Source of the DNA: Micrococcales bacterium UBA7469 | GTDB lineage: Bacteria; Actinomycetota; Actinomycetes; Actinomycetales; Microbacteriaceae | Direction: 5' to 3' | DNA: 25,060 bases | Assembly: GCA_002479805.1 (NCBI GenBank) | Contig: DLPB01000028.1 | Span: 1 to 25,060, forward strand | Shown: piece after piece, positions 1-6,946 of the stretch | Numbering within the stretch: the stretch's first letter is position 1 | Layout: each line of letters begins with the position of its first letter | Program-made: the position numbers and the translations under genes | Notes under the pieces: generated by a model | Told to the model about the DNA's origin: nothing | Seen by the model: only the letters and a program-made list of their open reading frames with translations | Database searches by the model: none

Positions 1-915
1 ATTTTGCTTTTTGCCTCGTGGATATTTATCGGTATTGGCGCTTCGATGGGTAACTACGATTCGGCCTTTGCCACCGCGGTTTCATTCCTTGGTAAAAACG
101 CCAACAAGGTGATTGCCGGCATCACGGTTTACGCGGGATTCTCCTCGACCATCTCCTGGCCGCTGACCTCTTATCTAAATGACAACTTCAGCTGGCAGAC
201 TGCAGTTTGGTTCTGGGTTGCAATGCACCTGCTGGTTGCACTACCTATTCATCTTTCGCTCCCAAGTGTGGAGGCTAAAGAAGTTCCGGTGGTAACCGGA
301 CCGATTCGCAAGATCATCAAAAACCGCTTCCGTTTCGACCCACTGCTGATTGTTTTTGCGGTGATGTTTGCACTTGAGGGTTTTATCGTCTCAGGGGTCA
401 ACACCACGTTGCCATTCATGCTTGGGGAGCTTGGTGCTGATGCCCAATTGGCAATCTTTGCTGCTGCAATTTTGGGACCATCTCAGGTCGCGGCCAGGCT
501 GCTGCTGGTTGCGCTCGATAAATATTTGACTCCGATGCGAGTGGCAGCAATTTCGATTTTGGTCCACCCTTTGGGCGTTATTTTGCTGCTGCTTTTTGGT
601 GCAAATGCAATTTTGCCGTTTGTGATTCTGCACGGTATTGGGGTGGGTCTTAACCCATTTATCAGGGGTTCACTGCCGCTTTTGTTCTTCGGTTCCGAAA
701 GCTACGGCGAGCGTCAGGGTTACGTGATGATGCTCAGTAAAATCATTTCGGCATTGAGCCCGACGCTACTAACTCTGCTGCTTTTGGCAAATCCTCAAAT
801 GGCGATCACTGCAACCATGACCATGGGGCTTGCCGCTATGGCGCTTTTAGTTTTGCTCGCTTTTATGCACCGCTCCAGGCGACAAACTAGCGTTCGAGTA
901 GCGCCTGCGGATTAG
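1..915 (+). CDS. MFS transporter, C-terminal part (5' end outside window)
   Basis: About 304 codons of a polytopic membrane protein are visible and the frame is open to the first base, so the true start lies upstream. The sequence alternates hydrophobic helices with short basic loops: a glycine/alanine-rich helix pair at the beginning, a central basic loop (around residues 95-112, with PIRKIIKNRFRF) and then about six helices. This layout fits the second half of a 12-helix major facilitator; the basic loop would be the cytoplasmic link between the two halves. The substrate cannot be told. The C-terminal tail (HRSRRQTSVRVAPAD) is cytoplasmic-looking. The last 29 bp overlap the convergent hydrolase gene. 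Fold assignment is moderately sure; function is not. Confidence 0.75.
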   Translation: MLLFASWIFIGIGASMGNYDSAFATAVSFLGKNANKVIAGITVYAGFSSTISWPLTSYLNDNFSWQTAVWFWVAMHLLVALPIHLSLPSVEAKEVPVVTGPIRKIIKNRFRFDPLLIVFAVMFALEGFIVSGVNTTLPFMLGELGADAQLAIFAAAILGPSQVAARLLLVALDKYLTPMRVAAISILVHPLGVILLLLFGANAILPFVILHGIGVGLNPFIRGSLPLLFFGSESYGERQGYVMMLSKIISALSPTLLTLLLLANPQMAITATMTMGLAAMALLVLLAFMHRSRRQTSVRVAPAD

Positions 916-1483
916 CGGTTTCAACCCAGCTTTCAAGGCCTGACCACTTACCCCAGCCATCATCCAGTGAGAAGTGACCGGCACCTTTCACCTCAACTGT
1001 TTCAAGTCCAAGCGATTGGTAGAAGCCAATTCCGTTTGGCTGCCAACGGTCTTTGTCACTCGCTACCGCCGTCACGGTATTTGACCATTTGGTAATTGCT
1101 GGTGGGAGTGCGGAGTTGGCAAAGTCCATCGGCTCACCTTCGATGCCGCTGGTTTCTGATGTCATTACCGGGTCTGGGATTGCGACCAGCAGTGCTCTAT
1201 CGAAGGGCTTGTTGAACAGATCGGTTAGTGCGCCATATATCCAATTGATGGTTCCAAGTGAGTGGGCAATGACGATCTTTTCGCCGCCTTCAACCTCATC
1301 CATCATGTCTGCCTCTTGACGAAGCAAATCCTGCCAATCGGCAGGATTTGGTGTATCTGGGTTTGGGAATTGTGGGTACCAAACCTGGTGACCTTGGTTC
1401 CGAAGTGCTGCTGCGGTTAGTCGCATCCAGTGACCTTCGGGGCGACGATTAGTCCAACCGTGAAGCAGTAAAACTTTGCTCAT
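887..1483 (-). CDS. RBBP9/YdeN-type alpha/beta serine hydrolase
   Basis: A 198-residue soluble protein. The N-terminus (SKVLLLHGWTNRRPEGHW) carries the beta-strand and HG oxyanion motif of small alpha/beta hydrolases. The nucleophile elbow is HSLGT near residue 75, the acid is probably Asp in the SDKDRW segment, and the catalytic His lies in GAGHFSLDDGWG. The short length and the GHF..D.GW ending match the RBBP9/YdeN family, whose natural substrates are mostly unknown. No signal peptide, so cytoplasmic. The ATG is preceded by a TAACCT box 7 nt upstream, suggesting a leaderless transcript. It converges on the MFS gene with a 29-bp overlap. Family is firm; substrate is open. Confidence 0.85.
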   Translation of the reverse strand: MSKVLLLHGWTNRRPEGHWMRLTAAALRNQGHQVWYPQFPNPDTPNPADWQDLLRQEADMMDEVEGGEKIVIAHSLGTINWIYGALTDLFNKPFDRALLVAIPDPVMTSETSGIEGEPMDFANSALPPAITKWSNTVTAVASDKDRWQPNGIGFYQSLGLETVEVKGAGHFSLDDGWGKWSGLESWVETANPQALLER

Positions 1484-1490
1484 AGGAAAC

Positions 1491-1496
1491 AGGTTA
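1491..1496 (-). promoter_or_regulatory. Candidate -10 box (TAACCT) of the hydrolase gene
   Basis: On the minus strand TAACCT fits the actinobacterial TANNNT -10 pattern and ends 7 nt before the hydrolase ATG, so transcription would begin at or next to the start codon. No clear -35 hexamer and no Shine-Dalgarno sequence are visible. Confidence 0.4.
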
Positions 1497-1638
1497 TTGC
1501 ACTGGAGATTGCTGCAAACGGCAACAATTTGGTTTCAAACGCGGTAAATGTGTCAATTAGGTGCGGTTAGCCGTATACCCCTGGATGTCAAATGTTCCGC
1601 GGCTGGTAGTTTTGGGGGTGTTTAACTTCAAGGGAGCC

Positions 1639-4600
1639 ATGGTCAAGTCGAACCGCTTTAGGGAACTATCTCGATTCTTGGCCATCGCACTGCTGTTGCC
1701 CGCAGTCTTCACAAATGTTGTGCTGGACCCATTCGCTGATTCCGCTGAAGCTGCCGCATGTTCCGCAGGTGTGGTTACGCCCCTGCACGGACCAAAGGCC
1801 TATTACGACACCAAAATCGACCCAGACGCCGATGCCATGTTCCTGGGCTACAAGGTAACCCCGACAGCAAACATCACAAACTTAAATGTCCAGGTCACGG
1901 TGAACACCAACAACTCAGCGATTGACCTAGCCCCAAACCAGCCAAGCGTCCAAAACTACGGCGGCTTGACCTCTGGAAACTCAGTGGCGTCCTATTTCCT
2001 GGCAGAGGTAAGGACCCTTCCAAACTCCAGCCAAACTTCCATCACGGTATCGATCAAAGATGGCAACACCGAGCTCTGCACCTTCTCCGACAGCATCACG
2101 ACCTCCAAGTCGACCCTGAAGGCGAACGCCAACAAGATTTACTCCGCTGAGGTGACGGCGGCCAACACCACTGTGGGACCGGGATCAACCATCGTGGTCT
2201 CGGTAACTGGTAACACTGGAACCATCGGCTCTGGCCCTGATGCCACCCGAGAGGTTAACCTCTCGCCTGTCACTTCTCTGGCTGGCTTCCACCCGGCGGC
2301 ATGGCAGCTTAAGAAGGTCAATTTTTATAGCGACAAGTCATCTTGTGGTGTCAACGGCTATGTCACAGATCGCCTCTACTTCAGCAATCAAACTTCGCCA
2401 GCCTCAACAAACTGTGGCGGTCTTTACTCCGCGAACTATGTGTTTGTGGCTCGCTCCGGATACGCCGGTGTCAACGTCACCAGCCAGGTTCAGGGCTTCT
2501 CTTACATTGCATCTGGAAACCTGATTAAGCACACCACTCCTTTTGCAACCGCAATCTCGCTTCCAACCCTTGACAAGAACAGCACCAACGTCCAAAACGG
2601 CGTCGAACCCAACTTGGCCAACGTGCTTGCTAGCGCACCAATTACCTTCACCGCTAACGACTCCACCATGATCACCGGGCAGGACGTAAATGTGACCGGT
2701 TCGGCATTGACATTCGTTGGCGAGACCAACGGCATCAACTGGGGTCAGTTGTGCATGATTACCCCAGGTGGTACCAGCTGTGGAACGTCACCGGTTTCGG
2801 TCAAGGTTAACGGTGGTATCGGATCCGCAACGGCCGGAGTCTTCTCGATTGTCACTCTGTCAGACGGCACCAAGCGCTTCTTCTTTAACCCTGAGGCAAG
2901 CTATTTGACGGCAGTTGGTGACGACCCAGCCCAGGTTGAATTCAAGATGGTTGACGGGGCTGGAAACATCGCCTACGCCTTTGCTCAGGCAACTGTTACC
3001 AACACCTTGATGGCTAACTCGGTCGACTTCACGGCTTTCGGAACTACTCAAACCGAAAGCCCGACCATCACTGGACAGAACGGCACCATCGACACCACTC
3101 AAACCTGTATTTGGGACGGTGCGGCTTGTCGCACCCTGCCCTACACGGTGAACGGTGTCGGAACTTGGAACCTAAACTCTGGAAAAACCAAAGTGGTTTT
3201 CCAAGCCGCATCAGGCTTCACTGGTCAGTCTTCGGTTGACTTCAGAATCGGTACCTCGGGATTGGCCACGACTGCAATCGGAACTGCCACCGTCACTGTG
3301 ATCGGTGCTCCGAGCGTTAGCGCTACCTCAGCGAGCATCTCGGCCGGCACCACTACATCGCTTTCGCCAACCACTAATGCGGCAACCAACCTCACTCGCT
3401 GTATCTACAGTGCAGAGCCAGCTTCGCTGCCGTGCACGAATACATCATCATCTTCAAATGGCATCACTTGGTTTCTAAACCCAAATGGTTCGGTTTCCTT
3501 CAGCGCTCCAATCACTTTCTCGGGAACTGTGACCATCTACTACGGAATCACAGACACCTACGGGCAGTTTGCCTCGGCATCGATGACCATTCAGGTTTTG
3601 GCTCCAACCCCGCCAACCATTAACAATCTTTCAATCAGCCTTTCAAGCTCGGAGCGAGTCACCTTCTCGCCGACCATCACGGCATCCACCAGCTTCACCA
3701 TTTGCATTATTTGGGGTGGAAACTGCGTGCAAGATGCTTCTGGCGCATCAAATGACGGCCTCTGGAAGATCTACGGCAACCAGATCAGCTACAAGTCGGC
3801 TAACTCTTATTACGGCACAGACGAGATTCAAGTTCGCGTCACCGACCAGGCTGGTCAGACCGCAGTCGGAACCATGTCCGCCATCGTCAATCAACCGGCA
3901 GCCCCAACTATTGGCAATGCTAGCGGCGAGACCAACCCAACCACCCCTAAGGTGCTCTCGCCTAGCGTGAGCAGCATCCTGCCGCTGGTTGGCTGTGTGA
4001 TTAACCCTGCCAACTCCAACTGCGTTGGCAGCGTGACTATCGCCGGAGTAGGAACTTGGACCACAGGTTCTGGCACCGTTATCTTTACCCCGAACTCCAA
4101 CTTCAGCGGTTCTGCAACCATCTCCTACCGAGTTACCGACACCGTCGGCCAGACTGCTCAGGCACTGATGTCTGTGACTGTGAGTTCACTAATCCAGTTC
4201 ACCTCGACCCTTGGTGCTCAGACTCACCCGGCGAGCAACGTGACTCAGACCAGCGCAACCATCAACGGTTCGGCTTTCGCCGGTCCGAATAACACCACCA
4301 ACCGCTTCTGTTGGGGAATAGCAACCACGATGGTTGGCTGCGCCACAATCGATGGCACAGCCTTGAACACCAGCGGTGGATCATCTGCTTCTATTTCGGC
4401 CAACCTAACCGGCCTAACCGCTGGCACCACCTACTACTACTGGATTGTTGTGACCGACGGCATTGGCACTCAGACCGGGGCATCAGTGAGCTTCACTACC
4501 ACTGCCGCCACCCCAGTTGCGCCAGCACCAGCACCAACCCTTGACGCACTGACCTGTTCACCCGAGGCCAGTTACTTCACCAGCAACAACTCATCGGTCA

Positions 4601-6084
4601 CCGCTTGGAATTACTTCATGGAGACCATGGGGTACCTCTTTACCGGAGTAGCGAACTCAGTTGGGTATGTGCTTTCTAGCTTCGCCGAGACCTCAATTGG
4701 ATCGCTGCTGGCAGGATCTCAAACCCTGACCGTCAACCCGCTGTTGACCTCCAGCGCTTTTCAGGACATGCAGCAGGGACGACTGCTCGGTGAGTACTTT
4801 GCGCCTGCAAAGACTCAGTCCTCACCAACCTTGAGCCCAACCGATGTAAAAATCACCAGCGGCTCGGAGAGCGGAACTGTCGAGATCACCTCGGCAAACG
4901 GCACTCCGCTTGAGGTTTCTGGTCCGGTGCAGTCCATCGACCTCAACCTCTATGTTGAGTACACCGGTGCTGAGCTCAACAACCCTCTGGTTTGGCAGAA
5001 CGAAGGTTACGGAACCTTGTGCTGGAAGCTAGAGCCATTTACTGAAACCTCATTCTTGCTACCGGACCCAATCAAGTTCCCTGGCACTGCACCAGCTGGC
5101 AACTGGGTTTACTCAAACGTTATTGTCAAGGCTGGTTCCCTGACCGCGGACCCAACTACCTTCCAGGCCAACACGCTGTTCCCAGCGCCAGGTAAGGGTT
5201 CGATGGTTTGGGCTGACGTGAACGCCAACGGCATTTACGACCCAGATGGCAAGAATGGTGACAAGGCAATTTCTCACATCGTGATCTGCGTCAAGCAGGC
5301 TTCGACCACCGCGCCGACCCAGAGTTCACAGGCCACCCCAACCAGTAGCCCGTCGGCCACTAGCAGTTCGGCTCCAGTTACTCCATCTGCCAGCCCAACC
5401 CCGACTAGCTCACCGAGTGTGACGCCAACCCCTGCGCCTTCTAGCACCTCGGCTCCGACTCAGACTCCGACACCTACTCAGACCTCGACACCGACTCCAT
5501 CGTCGACTCTGCCAGCATGTCCGAAGCCAAAGGTAGAGCCATCGATTGCGCCACCTTCACCGACTCCAACTCAGAGTTCGATCATCATTCGAATCTTGTC
5601 TTCCTCGAGTCCAACGGTTTCTCCAAGCACTTCGCCGAGTCCGACTCCGACTCCGAGTTCTAGCACTTCGCCTGCACCATCACCAAGTCCTAGTGCCAGC
5701 ACCTCACCAAGTGCTACCCCAAGCCCTACCCCAGTTGACAGCACTTCGCCAACTGCAACCCCAACCCCATCTCAGACTCAGGGCCCAGTAGCGCCGGTGG
5801 ACACAACCCCTCCGACTACCTGTACGCCAGATTCTGACTACGGTGTTGCCATGAAGCTGACCGACGGTTTGAGCACGGTTTGCTACCGCGTCACATCGGC
5901 TTACTTCTTCCAGTTGGCTTACGCCCCTGAGGTCCTTGAGGCCGAGGGTGAAGTAGTCGATGCCGCATCACCAGAGAGCTTGGCTGACACCGGTGCTGAC
6001 TTGTCGACGCTGGCGATTTGGATGATGGCCCTGATTGGTATCGCGATTGCCAGCCTAAGCTTGGCCAGGAGAAGAGATTCGTAA
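1639..6084 (+). CDS. Giant modular surface protein with LADTG sortase signal
   Basis: A 1481-residue secreted protein. I start it at ATG 1639 because AGGGAG lies just upstream and the next residues form a signal peptide (MVKSNRFRELSRFLAIALL..., cleavage near AEAA-ACS); a frame-open GTG at 1561 lacks both. After a roughly 300-residue N-terminal region come about five CshA/Ig-like beta modules of about 100 residues (335-850; the later ones share elements like GxGTW...F.P...F.G...I.YRVTD..GQTA) and an FnIII-like module (about 851-958). Each module carries one close pair of cysteines. A calcium-loop-like DVNANGIYD follows at 1193-1201, then a Pro/Ser/Thr stalk (about 1222-1394), a short Cys-containing domain, and LADTG, a hydrophobic helix and RRRDS. 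It is probably an adhesin or fibrillar surface protein covalently anchored by the sortase encoded next. Ligand unknown. Confidence 0.85.
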   Translation: MVKSNRFRELSRFLAIALLLPAVFTNVVLDPFADSAEAAACSAGVVTPLHGPKAYYDTKIDPDADAMFLGYKVTPTANITNLNVQVTVNTNNSAIDLAPNQPSVQNYGGLTSGNSVASYFLAEVRTLPNSSQTSITVSIKDGNTELCTFSDSITTSKSTLKANANKIYSAEVTAANTTVGPGSTIVVSVTGNTGTIGSGPDATREVNLSPVTSLAGFHPAAWQLKKVNFYSDKSSCGVNGYVTDRLYFSNQTSPASTNCGGLYSANYVFVARSGYAGVNVTSQVQGFSYIASGNLIKHTTPFATAISLPTLDKNSTNVQNGVEPNLANVLASAPITFTANDSTMITGQDVNVTGSALTFVGETNGINWGQLCMITPGGTSCGTSPVSVKVNGGIGSATAGVFSIVTLSDGTKRFFFNPEASYLTAVGDDPAQVEFKMVDGAGNIAYAFAQATVTNTLMANSVDFTAFGTTQTESPTITGQNGTIDTTQTCIWDGAACRTLPYTVNGVGTWNLNSGKTKVVFQAASGFTGQSSVDFRIGTSGLATTAIGTATVTVIGAPSVSATSASISAGTTTSLSPTTNAATNLTRCIYSAEPASLPCTNTSSSSNGITWFLNPNGSVSFSAPITFSGTVTIYYGITDTYGQFASASMTIQVLAPTPPTINNLSISLSSSERVTFSPTITASTSFTICIIWGGNCVQDASGASNDGLWKIYGNQISYKSANSYYGTDEIQVRVTDQAGQTAVGTMSAIVNQPAAPTIGNASGETNPTTPKVLSPSVSSILPLVGCVINPANSNCVGSVTIAGVGTWTTGSGTVIFTPNSNFSGSATISYRVTDTVGQTAQALMSVTVSSLIQFTSTLGAQTHPASNVTQTSATINGSAFAGPNNTTNRFCWGIATTMVGCATIDGTALNTSGGSSASISANLTGLTAGTTYYYWIVVTDGIGTQTGASVSFTTTAATPVAPAPAPTLDALTCSPEASYFTSNNSSVTAWNYFMETMGYLFTGVANSVGYVLSSFAETSIGSLLAGSQTLTVNPLLTSSAFQDMQQGRLLGEYFAPAKTQSSPTLSPTDVKITSGSESGTVEITSANGTPLEVSGPVQSIDLNLYVEYTGAELNNPLVWQNEGYGTLCWKLEPFTETSFLLPDPIKFPGTAPAGNWVYSNVIVKAGSLTADPTTFQANTLFPAPGKGSMVWADVNANGIYDPDGKNGDKAISHIVICVKQASTTAPTQSSQATPTSSPSATSSSAPVTPSASPTPTSSPSVTPTPAPSSTSAPTQTPTPTQTSTPTPSSTLPACPKPKVEPSIAPPSPTPTQSSIIIRILSSSSPTVSPSTSPSPTPTPSSSTSPAPSPSPSASTSPSATPSPTPVDSTSPTATPTPSQTQGPVAPVDTTPPTTCTPDSDYGVAMKLTDGLSTVCYRVTSAYFFQLAYAPEVLEAEGEVVDAASPESLADTGADLSTLAIWMMALIGIAIASLSLARRRDS
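5302..5820 (+). repeat. Low-complexity Pro/Ser/Thr stalk coding region
   Basis: About 173 codons are dominated by Ser, Thr, Pro and Ala in short irregular patterns such as SPTPTPSS and TPTQTSTP. Such stretches are typical wall-spanning, often glycosylated stalks. A less repetitive island around 5512-5580 (PACPKPKVEPS) interrupts it. The unit is imperfect, so it is a compositional repeat rather than a strict tandem array. Confidence 0.85.
5980..5994 (+). other. LADTG cell-wall sorting signal
   Basis: The codons TTG GCT GAC ACC GGT encode LADTG, 34 residues from the C-terminus, followed by a helix of about 20 hydrophobic residues and a basic RRRDS tail. This is the tripartite sorting signal. 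LAxTG is the motif preferred by actinobacterial class E sortases, and a class E sortase is encoded immediately downstream. Confidence 0.85.
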
Positions 6085-6754
6085 AGCACTGACTCTGATT
6101 GCAGAGCTGGCTCTGACAGCGGCTGTGGTAACCGGACTGTACTTGGTTTACCAACTTTGGTTCAGTAACTCGCTTGCGGACTCAAAGGCCCAAGAGGTAG
6201 CGATGTCGGTTCGCGAGAGCATTCGGGTCCAGGCCGAATCTGACTCCCCGTCGGTTCAGCCGCTTGAGGTTGGCAGCGACAGATACTCGGTGAGCAGCAT
6301 TGGGCTGATGTACATACCAAGGCTCAAATCTGATGTTTGGGGCACGCCAATTTTGGTTGGGGTCGGTGATCGCGAATTAGCCCTCGGCATTGGCTACTAC
6401 CCGGGGGCGGCGCTGCCGGGTGAGTCGGGCAATTTTTCGGTGGCTGCGCATCGAGCAACAAACGGCGAACCCTTTGCCCGCTTTGAAAAATTACGGTCTG
6501 GAGACCGGGTGTTTATCCAAACCAGTGCCGGTTGGTTCGAGTATGAACTGCTGCAAAATGAAAAGATTTTGGATCGCGAAACTTGGGTATTGGATGCCAC
6601 TCCCAAGGGTCTGCAGTTCGAGTCGGAGCAGTTAATCACGCTCACCACCTGCGATCCGCGCTGGAACTCGACCAGGCGGTGGGCTTGGTGGGGGGCGCTG
6701 GTTTCTAAGTCAGATGAAGCCCCTGCCGCCATTGGAGAATCAGATGATCTATAG
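6077..6754 (+). CDS. Class E sortase, probable ATT start
   Basis: A membrane-anchored transpeptidase that cleaves LAxTG proteins between Thr and Gly and joins them to the cell wall. Counting from ATT 6077 (225 residues): basic N-terminus IRKAL, one membrane helix running into YQLWFSN, then the sortase barrel with catalytic His125 (SVAAHRATNG), Cys192 (TLTTCDPRW) and an Arg at 200 or 201. The first usual start codon, GTG 6125, would cut the membrane helix in half. In-frame upstream codons complete the helix and match the usual class E N-terminus, but between the upstream stop at 6056 and 6125 there is no ATG, GTG or TTG. AGGAGA at 6067-6072 sits correctly before ATT 6077. The gene overlaps its substrate gene by 8 bp, suggesting coupled translation. 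Confidence 0.85.
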   Translation: MRKALTLIAELALTAAVVTGLYLVYQLWFSNSLADSKAQEVAMSVRESIRVQAESDSPSVQPLEVGSDRYSVSSIGLMYIPRLKSDVWGTPILVGVGDRELALGIGYYPGAALPGESGNFSVAAHRATNGEPFARFEKLRSGDRVFIQTSAGWFEYELLQNEKILDRETWVLDATPKGLQFESEQLITLTTCDPRWNSTRRWAWWGALVSKSDEAPAAIGESDDL

Positions 6755-6902
6755 CTGGATTTGGCAGAAGCTGCCCGGAAAGAAATTTCTCAAAACTTTG
6801 GTTGCTCTTGCAATAGCGACGATCATTGTGGCAAGTCTGTTTTTGTGGGTATTTCCCGCTATTGAGAGTGCTTTCATTGAGAGCCCGGTGATTGCGCCGT
6901 GA
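6744..6902 (+). CDS. Small membrane protein typical of class E sortase loci
   Basis: A 52-residue protein starting at ATG 6744, preceded by GGAGA at 6735-6739; an earlier in-frame ATG at 6714 lies deeper in the sortase gene and lacks a ribosome site. It begins MIYSWIWQKLPGKKF, has one membrane helix (about residues 15-35) and ends WVFPAIES...VIAP. Actinobacterial class E sortases are commonly followed by a protein of this size and pattern (aromatic N-terminus, LPG, one helix, WVFP), so it looks like a conserved partner. It may assist sortase assembly or membrane placement, but no function is established to my knowledge. It overlaps the sortase gene by 11 bp. Confidence 0.75.
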   Translation: MIYSWIWQKLPGKKFLKTLVALAIATIIVASLFLWVFPAIESAFIESPVIAP

Positions 6903-6946
6903 GACAAGATTTAAAACTAAAGAACCAGCCAACTAAAGGGGCGCAA

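Noticed and set aside
1561..1638. An upstream GTG start for the giant surface protein
   Set aside because: The 26 extra residues would precede the signal peptide, and there is no ribosome site, whereas ATG 1639 has AGGGAG and an ordinary signal peptide.
5302..5820. The stalk region as a CRISPR-like or minisatellite array
   Set aside because: There is no fixed repeat or spacer length; the pattern comes from Ser/Pro/Thr codons in one long reading frame.
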